Below, one piece after another: positions 1 through 9,800 of a stretch of DNA of 32,158 bases. The translations under genes were made by a program, and so were the position numbers. This DNA is from Emiliania huxleyi CCMP1516. Taxonomy: Eukaryota > Haptophyta > Isochrysidales > Noelaerhabdaceae. The notes under the pieces are model-generated. The model searched no databases and was not told the DNA's origin. It saw only the letters and a list, made by a program, of their open reading frames with translations. The stretch is from assembly GCF_000372725.1 (NCBI RefSeq), contig NW_005199443.1, forward strand, positions 743,503-775,660, given 5' to 3'. How positions within the stretch are numbered: the first letter of the stretch is position 1; each line of letters opens with the position of its first letter.

Positions 1-589
1 GTGTGTGGGGCGCGCGAGGACCCGCGCGTGGGAGGGGGGGGGGGCGATGCGGAGCGGGGGGTTTGGGGGGGCGATGGGGGTGAGGGCAGGCCGACGCCTT
101 GAGCCCGGCCAAGATGGTCGACGTCTCCACCGGATGCACGATGAATGGCTCGCCATTCTTGCGCGCCTGACCGGCGTGCGCGGCGGCGGCGAGCTGCACC
201 GCCCGCTGCACCACCAGGCTGTGCCCCTCCAAGTACCACGTCGCGCGCGTGAGCCCCTCGAGCGCCTCGCCCGGCACGCGAGCGCCGTCGGCCAAATCCG
301 GCCGCCCCTGCAGACCGGCGAGCTCGAGCCACTCGCTCGCGGACAGGGTGGCGGCGGCGCTCGAGGCGGCGCCGTCCGCCGCCGCCCACTGGCTCGGCGG
401 CGGCCGGCCCCTCTGGTCGTCCGGGAGCTGCTGCTGCGGCCGCGATCCGCCGGGCCCGAAGAGCGCGACGGGACGCGGCGCCCTCCTCGCGGCGACGCGA
501 GGAGCGGCGACGGCGGCGGGAGCGGCGGGCGCCTGCTGCACGGCGAGCCCGTGGAGAGCCGCCGCTGCCGCCGTCGCAGCCACGAGCAT
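1..589 (-). CDS. RelA/SpoT homologue (RSH), N-terminal exon, probably plastid-targeted; partial
   Basis: RSH enzymes make and/or hydrolyse (p)ppGpp; in algae and plants they usually act in the plastid. Reading the minus strand from the ATG at 589 gives an open frame whose last part matches the start of the RSH HD hydrolase domain: a Q-x-A-x-x-L/A-A helix, then HAGQARKNGEPFIVHPVE at about residues 138-155, then a T-I-L-A-G-L-K helix. The first 50 residues are Ala/Arg-rich and begin with a hydrophobic stretch, as in a signal/transit leader, with a V-A-L-F-G-P segment after it. Exon 1 is 98-589 (164 codons); a GC donor follows the Lys codon at 98-100. The catalytic His-Asp pair and the synthetase domain would lie beyond the left edge, so activity cannot be judged. 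The match is recognised by eye from the family motif. The leader prediction is weaker than the domain call. Confidence 0.8.
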   Translation of the reverse strand, partial: MLVAATAAAAALHGLAVQQAPAAPAAVAAPRVAARRAPRPVALFGPGGSRPQQQLPDDQRGRPPPSQWAAADGAASSAAATLSASEWLELAGLQGRPDLADGARVPGEALEGLTRATWYLEGHSLVVQRAVQLAAAAHAGQARKNGEPFIVHPVETSTILAGLKASACPHPHRPPKPPAPHRPPPLPRAGPRAPHT

Positions 590-1049
590 CAGTCGCTCAC
601 GTCGCTCACTGTGAGTGGCAGCTCACCGCGAGCTCAACCAGCAAGTTTGGGCATGTTCATCGAGGTTCTCAAAAAACAAAAAAAACCCAGGAAAATAGGA
701 ATTTCTGCTCAAGAATCGTTTTTACGAGAACGTCGCCTCGAGACAATGGTGCGCGCGCCCGCCCCGCCCGCGCCCACGGCGGCCCGCGCGTGCGCGCGCG
801 CGGTAGTAGGAGTAGGCTGCGGGTCGTATCACGCCGGTGGTGCACCACCGGTTGCTGATCCTCGGGAGCAACGAACCGAGCAGCCACACAATGTGCGCCA
901 AACAGCAACACATTCAGCGACTAGGAGAGCACCAGCCGAGGTGCTGCCCGCCGAGGCCCGAGCACGCGAGGAAGCGCGAGACGGGGCGGCGTGGGGGCCG
1001 CCCGGCGAGCAAAAACACGGGCGCCGCCCGCGGCTCGCGCGGCAAGAAG
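590..1049. other. intergenic, upstream of the RSH gene
   Basis: No gene is supported. There is an A-rich stretch near 669-690 and alternating CG-rich sequence near 770-800. The RSH promoter should lie here, reading leftward, but no clear TATA element was seen. Confidence 0.5.
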
Positions 1050-1295
1050 GCGAGAGGGCGAGAGGGCGAGAGGGCGAGAGGGCGGAGAGGCCGAGAGGGC
1101 GGAGAGGGCGAGAGGGCGGAGAGGGCGGAGAGGGCGGAGAGGGCGGAGAGGGCGGAGAGGGCGGAGAGGGCGGAGAGGGCGGAGAGGGCGGAGAGGGCGG
1201 AGAGGGCGGGCGGAGAGGGCGGAGAGGGCGCAGAGGGCGCAGAGGGCGCAGAGAGGGCGGAGAGGGCGGGCGGAGAGGGCGCAGAGGGCGCAGAG
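1050..1295. repeat. minisatellite of 8-9 base GAGAGGGCG units
   Basis: Nearly uninterrupted copies of GAGAGGGCG and AGAGGGCG, with a few GCAGAGGGC variants towards the right end. It produces long Arg/Gly/Glu or Pro/Leu/Ser open frames in several frames on both strands, which are artefacts of the repeat. Confidence 0.95.
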
Positions 1296-1570
1296 GAGCG
1301 CGCGCGGAGACGGCGCAGAGGAGCGCGCGCGGAGACGGCGCAGAGGAGCGCGCGCGGAGACGGCGCAGAGGAGCGCGCGCGGAGACGGCGCAGAGGAGCG
1401 CGCGCGGAGACGGCGCAGAGGAGCGCGCGCGGAGACGGCGCAGAGGAGCGCGCGCGGAGACGGCGCAGAGGAGCGCGCGCGGAGACGGCGCAGAGGAGCG
1501 CGCGCGGAGACGGCGCAGAGGAGCGCGCGCGGAGACGGCGCAGAGGAGCGCGCGCGGAGACGGCGCAGAG
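1296..1570. repeat. 25-base tandem repeat, 11 copies
   Basis: The unit begins GAGCGCGCGCGGAGACGGCG and ends CAGAG. Eleven units run head to tail without visible change. The period is not a multiple of three, so one frame cycles through three different peptides. It appears to have grown from the neighbouring GAGAGGGCG array, since it shares the CAGAG core. Confidence 0.95.
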
Positions 1571-2972
1571 GAGACGGCGCAGAGCACTTGCCAGTGCAGC
1601 CGTCCAAGTAATGTTGCTGGGTGCTTGGCGAGTAATGGGCTAGTAAATAAATAAAAACGCACACCTCTCTACTGTGAGATGGGTAAAAAGGAACAGGTCC
1701 CCGCTAGTGCCGTCACGGCGATAGGGGAACGCAGGTAGAGAGGCGGCACCTGTGACACCAAAGACCAACACGATGACACAACGCGTGAAAAACCATTCAT
1801 TCTGACCAGCCACCGAGCATACTTGTGTGGACGTTTCGGGCTCCTATCCCCCGCCCCGGATCCGTGGGCGATCGCACACGCGGCTGGGGGGCACGGCGCG
1901 AGGTGCCAGGTGGCGCTTACCGCTGAAAAGGAGGTTTTGGAGCCCCTAAACGCGTCATAATAGCCGCACGTTTGCACTCGCCGTGCCTTGCCACCTCCAA
2001 ACCGCGCTCCCTCCTTCAGTTTTAAGGCGAATCGGGTGGCGAGCTCGGCGGCAACAGCCTTGGCTCGACATCTTTACTATGTTGGCGAGAAACGCATAAG
2101 CCCCCCAGGCGAAAATAGCGGAAACGGCTGAATCAGAGGTAGCGCACGGGGGGCTTATGCGTTCCGCGGGGTTGTATGTTTGAGCCGGATATCGACTTGT
2201 GTCCCGAGGGGAAGGTATCGAACTGCCTTAAAACGGAAGGGCACGTCCCTGTTCACGCGATGGCCAGCCGTGGTGTGAGCCGAAGGGTCGGCGAGAGTCG
2301 GCAGGCCAGCAGAGCGCTTGCTCAATATTGGCTCTGACGCCGTGCCAGTAGTCGGCGCGCCGCGATCTGCATACCTGTTCGTACCTCTACAGTAGTGCGG
2401 CCGCGTGTATTGCTGTTCGGCGAACCGCATTCCGCTCTCTCGACCGTGAGGCCAGTTGGCGGGCGCACGAAGCGCCTGGTTTGTGCGTCGAGCGGTGAGC
2501 TCACTACAGATACCGTCCGAGCCCGATGCACGCCAGGCGTCTCATTCCAAGCCCACTACGCATTCCCACGCGCTCAGGTGCCGCTCGGACCCCATCTTTG
2601 AGCCGGCTACCTCACGACAACGCAACTCGGCGCTCTCGATGTGCGCGCTAGGCAGTCTCGACGCCGATTACAGCCGAGCGCGCACGACTCGTAGGCGTAC
2701 CGGCGTGCCGCTGGCGTACTACGCGACGGTGGAGGCGCGTGGGCTTGCTCAAAAGGCATGCATCTGTCGGAGAGTGTGCCGCAAGACCTGATGTGCCTCC
2801 GCTCCAGGTGTGTGGCAGTTCGATGGATCCAGCCCAGCGACCTCTACGTGACGATTGAGGACTGCTCTTCCCCTTCGGCCGAGCCTCCAGTCCCTGCCAC
2901 CGTGCACTGGCGCCAGCGAGCTGCACTCATATCCCGCACGCGCGATCGGCAGTCGAGTTATAACCCGCAGCT
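1571..2972. other. long stretch without a recognisable gene
   Basis: Base composition is closer to 55-60% GC than the neighbours, and short ORFs on both strands (for example minus 1669-1977 and 2155-2430) match nothing I recognise. The sequence lacks the strong third-position GC bias of the real genes here. Apart from the inverted repeat at 2091-2163 I see no structure. Confidence 0.5.
2091..2163. repeat. perfect 16-base inverted repeat (hairpin)
   Basis: AACGCATAAGCCCCCC at 2091-2106 is the exact reverse complement of 2148-2163. The 41-base spacer is A-rich at its start. The match stops abruptly at both ends. It could be a short transposon end pair, a structured RNA or a recombination relic. 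Confidence 0.85.
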
Positions 2973-3317
2973 GTGCAGTGCGTGCGCACCACGAACCGTT
3001 GTTCGGCGATCTCCTTGCCGCCGCAGCCCTCGCCGCCGCAGCCCTCGCCGCCGCCTCCGAGCCCGCCGCCTCCCTCGCCGCCTCCACCGTCGCCGCCCCC
3101 ACCGAGCCCGCCGCCGCCGTCGCCGCCGCCGCCCTCGACGCCGCCGCCCTCGACGCCGCCGCCCTTACCACCGCCACCGCCACCGCCGCTGCCCGGCCCG
3201 CTGCCGCCGTCGCCGCCGTCGCCGTCGCCCCCCGACGGCGCAGCGGCGGCGCAGCCACCCGCTTACGGCATCGTCTTGGGGTTGTGCTCGCGCCGGCCGA
3301 CCTCGCCGAGCCGCTAG
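2973..3317 (+). CDS. proline-rich (PPPPSP) ORF, hypothetical
   Basis: A 114-codon open frame starts at ATG 2973. After about 15 residues it enters a Pro/Ser block of repeated PPPPS units and a tail with a Y-G-I-V-L-G-L-C segment. Pro/Ser blocks of this kind form hydroxyproline-rich stalks in algal wall and surface proteins, and the same composition occurs in three secreted proteins of this window. The block also stays open in other frames as Ala-rich or Arg-rich peptide, so the frame choice rests on the PPPPS pattern alone. There is no signal peptide at this ATG, so it may be an internal exon or a relic. Confidence 0.3.
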   Translation: MQCVRTTNRCSAISLPPQPSPPQPSPPPPSPPPPSPPPPSPPPPSPPPPSPPPPSTPPPSTPPPLPPPPPPPLPGPLPPSPPSPSPPDGAAAAQPPAYGIVLGLCSRRPTSPSR

Positions 3318-4321
3318 CGCGCGCGAGGGAGGCAAGTGCGTTGCGCCGCTCAGCGGCCGTGGAGGGCGAGCGCGGGGGATGCGCGCGCTTACTAGTAAGT
3401 GCTACATTGTGCGTGCTGTATGTCGGTCTGCACACTGTACAGTGCCACGGTGCCAGTGGGGTGTGAATGTGAACACTGACCCTCACACACTAAGGGTTGG
3501 TCAACCATGTGGGTGTCTATGTGTTTCCCTCGGGCAGTAGATTCTTAAAATTTCATCGTCAAAAAGCGCCCGTATTCACTTGCCAAAATCGCGACCCGGG
3601 GTGTTCGACCGGGCTATTGTGTGTGTGTGTATGTCGTGATCCTGAGCGGAGAGATCTGAGATGACGTGTGAGTGTTAGAGTTGTTTTTGATCCTGTCCTA
3701 TACGAGAGAGGAATCCCTGGGACCCTGTCGTGTGGGTGAACCCTGCCCAGCCCCCCTCCGTGTCGCGATGCGCTCCCCGCTCCCGTTCCCCTGTGTCCCT
3801 GATCGTCCTTACAAGATCCTGCTCGTGCAGGTGGGGACCCTGTCCTTCTCCCACCCCTCGTTTGGCGTGCCCGTTTTATTTATTTTATTTATGATCCTGT
3901 GTGAGAGAGATTTTTACATTTTAGCAATACCAGTTGTTTATGTGTGTGGACTTAAATGTCACACTTGCTTGACGGCCTCTACGTCTATGGATTAGTAGAC
4001 CGGCGGTGGATTACTGATTTATTCTTCACTACCCTGATGGCCTGAACACCTTGCCTATCAATATCATCATCGTTCATCGATGGTTGCAACTGAAAAAACC
4101 TCAAAGCCCTGGGAGCCCTCCCCCTACTGTTTGCGGCTATTGCTCAAAACTTCGGGAGACGCCTACATATTATGACTGCATCCATGCGCCTGGTGCATGA
4201 GGGCTGCGGGACGAGACATATCACGGTCGGTGGCGCCGGTGATGGCCTCCGGAATGCCCTCGCAATCGCCTCGGATGGGGTCCACCGGAGACAATCTCGA
4301 GCCCTCTCCGTGGCATCACGA
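3318..4321. other. non-coding stretch with one dispersed-repeat copy
   Basis: A short GT run lies near 3619-3632 and TTTATT repeats near 3876-3893. Sequence from 3540 to 4100 is relatively AT-rich. The only structure with a match elsewhere in the window is the segment at 3786-3870, listed separately. Confidence 0.5.
3786..3870 (-). repeat. dispersed repeat, copy 1 (reverse complement of 19290-19374)
   Basis: The reverse complement of this segment aligns with 19290-19374 with only scattered substitutions, including a shared core GGGTCCCCACCTGCACGAGC. Read on the plus strand, several substitutions fall at third codon positions of a frame reading K-I-L-L-V-Q-V-G-T-L-S, which suggests the family may once have been coding. 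Flanks do not match. Confidence 0.8.
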
Positions 4322-4718
4322 GCCGGTGTGAGCTTGCAGACCCAAGATAAGTGCGGTCTGGGACGGCTTAGGCTTGCTACTGATGGGCCTGGGCCAGGAG
4401 GGCGACAGAGACGGCGAGGTGGTGCGCTGAGAGGCTGGAGCGTCCGCGTGTGACCTTGTCGCGATGCAAGTGCCAAAAAGCGAGAGAGAAGGTCAGGTAT
4501 GGCGTCAGCGCACTCGCGGGTCGCATCCAGCACAGTTGCTTTTTGCGGCGAAGGGCCGACTCAGTTTGCGGCTTATTGCGACACGCACACGTGCCGACTC
4601 CCCAGCCTGTCAGCTCACCACCTCGCCTTCCCTGCCGCTCTCCTGGCCCAGGCCCATCAGCACCAAGCCCGAGCTGTCCCGAGCCGCGCTTATCTCGGGT
4701 CCCCAAGCTCACACCGGC
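4322..4718. repeat. foldback inverted repeat, two 117-base arms
   Basis: 4322-4438 and the reverse complement of 4602-4718 align without gaps; I count about 18 mismatches. Both begin GCCGGTGTGAGCTTG and share ATGGGCCTGGGCCAGGAG. Weak similarity continues a little beyond both ends. The spacer is 163 bases. It resembles a foldback or MITE-like element or a hairpin RNA source. It sits just upstream of the truncated RBM22-like gene. Confidence 0.85.
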
Positions 4719-4926
4719 GCATAACACCCCACACGAGGCTATTCCATGCCTGTTTTACCCTCAGGCAGCGCCGGCAACGGACTCCTACTTCACACATGAT
4801 CAAGCACAGCCCCACCAAAGCACAGCCCTGCTCAGAGTGGCCATGGACCACCACTTGACGACCCAGGCAGCCTCTGGCTCGCCACTTCACTCGGCTCTTT
4901 TCCAGCCGTCTCGGGCCCGCCCCCAG

Positions 4927-6499
4927 CAGCACGCCGTCTGTGAGATCCAGCAGTGGCATGATTACTATGACCGCAACCTTCCGAAGCTCTGCTCCTTTTG
5001 GGCGCCCTCCCGGACCAGCGTCGCGAGGGCCCACGGGCGCCCCCCTCCCGCTGGAGCGCGCGCCGCTTCTTGTCTGTAGGCGCGCCAGACCTGCAACCGC
5101 GTCGCGAACGGCTCGTGCCCGTACCGCCCCTGCTGCGGCGTGTTTCGCTTCCCCGAGCTGGCGTCCACCCAGCCCGAGCTGCTCTCGACGCTGGTGCGGA
5201 AGCTGCATGCGGAGGGGGCGCTCGGCTGCATGCGCGACACGTCGGACGAGATGGAGGAGATCCGCGAGGCGCGGCGAGATGACACGAGATTGCACGAGAT
5301 TGCACGAGATGGAGGAGATCCGCGAGGCGCGGCGAGATGACACGAGATTGCACGAGATTGCACGAGATGGAGGAGATCCGCGAGGCGCGGCGAGATTACA
5401 CGAGATTGCACGAGATTACACGAGATGGAGGAGATCCGCGAGGCGCGGCGAGATTGCACGAGATTGCACGAGATTACACGACACGTCGGACGAGATGGAG
5501 GAGATCCGCGAGGCGCGGCGAGATTACACGAGATTGCACGAGATTACACGAGATGGAGGAGATCCGCGAGGCGCAGCGCCACTCTGTCCAGGACGACCCC
5601 CCCCCCCCTCTCTCTCTCGCTAATGAACGATGACGAGTGCGCGTTGGCGACTCCTAGGCTCTGCGCGATTCGCAGCGCGGATCGAGGAACGAGGCGATCC
5701 GCAACCGCTACCACGGCGCCGAGGGCCGTGCAAGCTCGCCGCAGAGCACGCGGACACTTGCCGCACGCACGGCCCGGCCCCTTTCCTAGGTACCGAGGGC
5801 GGCATGTCGCGGACATGTCGCGGACGCGTCGTGGACGTGCCGTGGATTGTTCCTAGGTACCGAGGGCGACAAGCTGGCGGCAAAGTACCTCGATAAGGCG
5901 CAGAGCATGGCGGCGCTCACTCCGCCCGAGGACCAGGGCGTCGTCGCGCTCTGGGTGGGCGGACCCCACCGCCGACAGCACGCTCCCCCCCTCCCACAGC
6001 GCGCGTGAGTGGGCAAGTGTTTGCTCGTCTAGGTTGGCGGTCTCACCGCCGATATCACGCAGCAGGACTTGCGCGACGCCTTCTACGCGTACGGCGAGAT
6101 TGCGGCGGTGCGGATGCAGAGACGAACCACACAGGCGGACACGGCCGGGTCGTGGCGGAGAGACGGGGGACCGGGCCCGTGCGGTCGTTAGGTGCGGATG
6201 AAGCCGGAGCGGCGCTGCGCGCTGATCGAGTACACGCTGCGCAAGTCGGCAAAGGAGGCGGCGACGGCGCTGCACCGGCGGCTGGCGATCAAGGGGGCGA
6301 GGCTCCGAGGCTGAAGCTCTGGTGGGCAAAGTCGCAGCAGGCGGCCGACAACGCCGACGCGCGGAAGTACGTGAGCCAGGCCTACGGCGCGCCGGTGCCC
6401 CCGCCGGGCGAGGTTGCCGCCTTTGGAGCGGCCGGCGGCGCGTCGCTGTACCCGTCGATGAACCCGAGTGCGATGGGCGCGCGGCCCGACGCCAGGTAA
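4927..6499 (+). pseudogene. RBM22/Ecm2/Cwc2-like splicing factor, truncated and frameshifted
   Basis: RBM22-family proteins contact U6 snRNA in the active spliceosome. Exons by eye: 4927-5001, 5080-5268, 5658-5715, 5857-5954, 6033-6107 and 6192 onward. In order they give a YYDRNLPKLCSFW motif leading into a Cys-rich zinc finger ending CPYRPC; an AIRNRYHG segment; AALTPPEDQ; an RRM starting VGGLTADITQQDL with RNP1-like RRCALIEY; then KLWWAKSQ; and a tail LYPSMNPSAMGAR that matches the family's C-terminus. Introns 1-3 start with GC and the others with GT. The N-terminal Cys-rich part of the family was not found upstream, where a foldback repeat lies. An 8-base tandem duplication at 6299-6306 shifts the frame between the RRM and KLWWAKSQ, causing a stop at 6312. 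Either this is a decaying copy or the duplication is a sequence error. Confidence 0.75.
5251..5578 (+). repeat. 58-base minisatellite across an exon-intron border, six copies
   Basis: ATGGAGGAGATCCGCGAGGC recurs at 5251, 5309, 5367, 5425, 5495 and 5553; spacings are 58, 58, 58, 70 and 58. Between copies lie CACGAGATTGCACGAGATTA-type units. Only the first copy is in frame with the upstream exon. Each copy repeats the same GAG|GC splice-donor context, so the intron to the acceptor at 5657 could start at any of six sites. Confidence 0.9.
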
Positions 6500-6837
6500 T
6501 GGCGATGTGGTGGCGGTGGCGAGGGTGATGCGTCGCCGCCGAGGGCGATGCGCGGCGCGGCCGAACACTCTGTGCGGCGGAGAGCGGAGAGGCGGTGGAG
6601 ACGGGGGGGGCGAGGCGGGCGAGTGCGAACATAGTCGCACGCGAGGGGAGACGTTTTGGGAAGAATTTCACAATGGGTGGAGCACTTGGATCACTCACAT
6701 CCAAAGAAAGAAAAGTGGAGTTGAGGGATTTGCTAAAATTCTAAAATAACAAAAAGAAGAAGTAGTGCAAAAAGAAATTCGCCGCGTTGTTTCGGCGTTG
6801 TTTGGGCGCTGCCTTCGCTGTGTCTCCGCTGCCTTTC
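6500..6837. promoter_or_regulatory. short intergenic region upstream of the TIR receptor gene
   Basis: The only sequence between the RBM22-like stop and the receptor's likely start. It ends in an A-rich block (6730-6780) unlike its GC-rich surroundings, which may be the promoter core. No TATA consensus was identified. Confidence 0.35.
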
Positions 6838-9800
6838 ATGCGCCTCCTTCTTCTGCTCTGCCTTCTTGCGGGGCTCGCGATCGCCGAGAGCGGCACCACT
6901 CTCAAGGGCCACACCCTCGGCTCGGACTCGGTCGTGCACGCCAGCATCGACCTCGACGGGCACTCGACGGAGGCGGCGCGCTCGGCGCCACCTGGCTTTG
7001 AGACGGTTGGGAGCACCTCCCAGCCAGCGTGCGGCGCCAGCCGCAACATGCTGGGCGTCCCGACCGACGTCCAGCGCAAGATCGACAACCGCGGCAGCCT
7101 CGGCGGGCCGCGCAAGACCTGTTCCGCCTTTGACGGCTGCCGCGGCGGCGGCGACTACGCGGAGAAGATGGTGAGTGTCGAACTCGCCGGCGCCGGCGCG
7201 GCCGGATCGAGCGCACATCACGTGCCGAACGCCTCTGCGTCGCTCGGCGAGGACGCGTGCGCGGAGGCGGCCAAGAGGAAGAAGTGCGTCATGAACGAGT
7301 GCGCGTGCGCGACCAGCGAGTCTTGGGACGCCTCAGGCACCTGCGGTGCCGACGGCGGCGAGACATTGGGGCAGTCACGGCCGACAATCGAGATCGCGCA
7401 GGGCGAGAAGCTGCTCCAGGCCGGCGCGCGCGGCTTCGTGCGCGCCATCGTCGACAAGATCAGCACCTTAGTGGCGGTGACGCAGCAGGGCCCGCTACGC
7501 TCTGAGCGCATGGCTTGCGCGGACCTGTCGCAGATGAACGCGGCGGAGGGCGCCGTCCTGACGGCGGCCGTGCTGCCCTTCGCCCACGAGTACGGCGCGG
7601 CGGCGGCCGCGACCACCAGCGGCCCCATCGCGGGCGACACGGATCACGGCCGGTTCGACCTCAGCCAGTGGCTCAGCGGCGGCTGCGCCGGCGGCGGTTG
7701 CGGCGGTGGCTATGGCGGCTCCGGCGGCGGCAGCGGCGGCTCTGGCGGCGGCGGCGCAAGCAGCCGGCAGGCGACGGAGGCGGCGCTCTCGACAGCGCGC
7801 CGCACCCAGCGCTCGCTCCAGAGCGCTGGCACGCACGGCGCGATCATCGGACGAAAGGGGCGGACGGTGCAGACCTTTGTGCACCCCTCGAGCGCGTCCG
7901 AGCTCATTGGCGCTGAGACCGCCCCTTCAACGGCCGCTGTCGAGGCGAACCTCGCCGTCGGCGGGGCTGAAGTCATCGGCGAAGAGCACGGCCTCGCCGC
8001 ACAGCTCCACGCGGGCAAGGGGCGCGTCGGCACCGGCGGTGGGAGTGGCTCCTCCCCACCCGGCCTCCTACTGGGCAGTACGTCCAGTCCCGGCGCTGAC
8101 AGCGACGTGGTCATCGACCCTTCGTCGGGCGTGACCGCGACTGTCCGCGCGAGCGCCATGGCGCACCCCACTGGCACGCGGGCGGCGGCGGCCCGTGCGG
8201 CGTCCGCCGTGCAGGGCAGCAACACGAGTCGGCTTGCGTCTCCCAAGGCGCTTCCCTCTGGCAAGTTGCCAGACGCGGCAGAGCCCATCCTCCCCTGCCG
8301 CGCCGACGACGGCGAGGCGCTGGGCACGTCGTGGGCCACCGGGCAGCAGCAGCTTCGGCCTACGCAGGGCGAGAAGCTGCTCCAGACCGGCGCGCGCGGC
8401 TTCGTGCGCGCCATCGTCGACAAGATCAGCACCTTAGTGACGGTGACGCAGCAGGGCCCGCTGCGCTCTGAGCGCATGTTGGAAGGACTGCTGGAAGACG
8501 TCAAAGAGGCGGTGGGCGAGCCGTTGCGCGTGCTTGGCGAGCCGCCGGCGTCCGTCAAGGACGTTTACGAGAAGCAGCCGGCGAGCGCCCCTCGGCTGTT
8601 TCTGTGTGCGAGCCTTAGTAGCCCGCGCATGACGGATTGCCTGTGTGTTTGCGTGCAGGGCGATGCCGAGTTCGGCTCTACGATCAGTCCCGTCTACAGC
8701 AGCAGGACGGAGAGCATCGCTCGGGGACGCGAAAACGTCCTGCCAATGAACGACACGTCGCCCGAGTTGCGGCCCGCCGACGCTGGGAAGCCCGAGAAGC
8801 TGGTTGAGACTGGGCTCGGCGCGCCCGTCTCTAGCATGCACGCCGGCGGCGAGTGGCGGGCGAACGACGGATTGGCGGACGTTTCTCGAGTCCCAACCAA
8901 GGATCGCTTCCTCCAGCTTGGCCGGGCCGTCGACCCTCTTCTCGCGGCCACGCTTGAGGAGCCGGCGTGGCCTGCAGAGGTCCGCGCCGCTCAGATCGCC
9001 GATTCGAACGCGGTCGAGTCTATCTTCTCGGTCTTAAGTGTGTGCGCCTACTGGCAGCCACGCTGCGCCGCGCCGGCGTGGCAGGTGGAGCCTCGTCACG
9101 CGCTCATCGACGAGCTCTACAAGACCGACAAGCCTCCCGCGGGCCCGCCGGCCGACGAGCTCTCCATCGGCAAGCCCTCCCCGTTCCACTTTCCCTTCAC
9201 AAGCGGACCCTCCTCTTCCGCGCTTGGCCGCACCCAGCAGCGCGGTCAGCTTTGGGCCGCCTTATTCTTGCTGCTCGGAGCATGCGGGCTGCTCTCGGTG
9301 CGGGCGCGGTGCCGGACGGGGGCAAGACGCGGCGCGTGGCTGTTTCTTCTCGTCGCGCTGCTCCCGCTGGCATGTGCACCGTCGCCGCCGCCGCCCTCTC
9401 TGCCCCCACACTCTCCGCCGCCGCCACAGTGCATCTCCGCTACACCCTATGTCGGGGCATTCACCAGCAGTCCCGACACTTGCGACAGCGAGCTGCCAAC
9501 AGATTGGTACCGAGCCCCCTCCGGCTACAGCATCATTCCAACCTCAGCCCCGCCGAGGTCGACATGCGGCACCTCAGCTACCGGCTGGCTCAGGTACACT
9601 GACGGCAGCACCTTCACATACCCGACCGTGTACGGCCAAACATTCTCGGGCGTCAGGGCTTGCTTCCACTGGTCGAGCAGCACCTGTCAGTGGTATTCCG
9701 ACGGCCTGCAGGTCACAAACTGCGGAAGCTACCACGTCTTCTACCTCCAGCCCGCGACGACATGTAGCCTGGGCTACTGCTGGGCGAATCCTCCTCCGCC

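Noticed and set aside
5..1654. 549-codon plus-strand frame and matching long minus frames over 829-1664
   Set aside because: They run through the minisatellites, where all frames stay open. The 5' half is antisense to the RSH exon, whose minus-strand reading has the recognisable domain.
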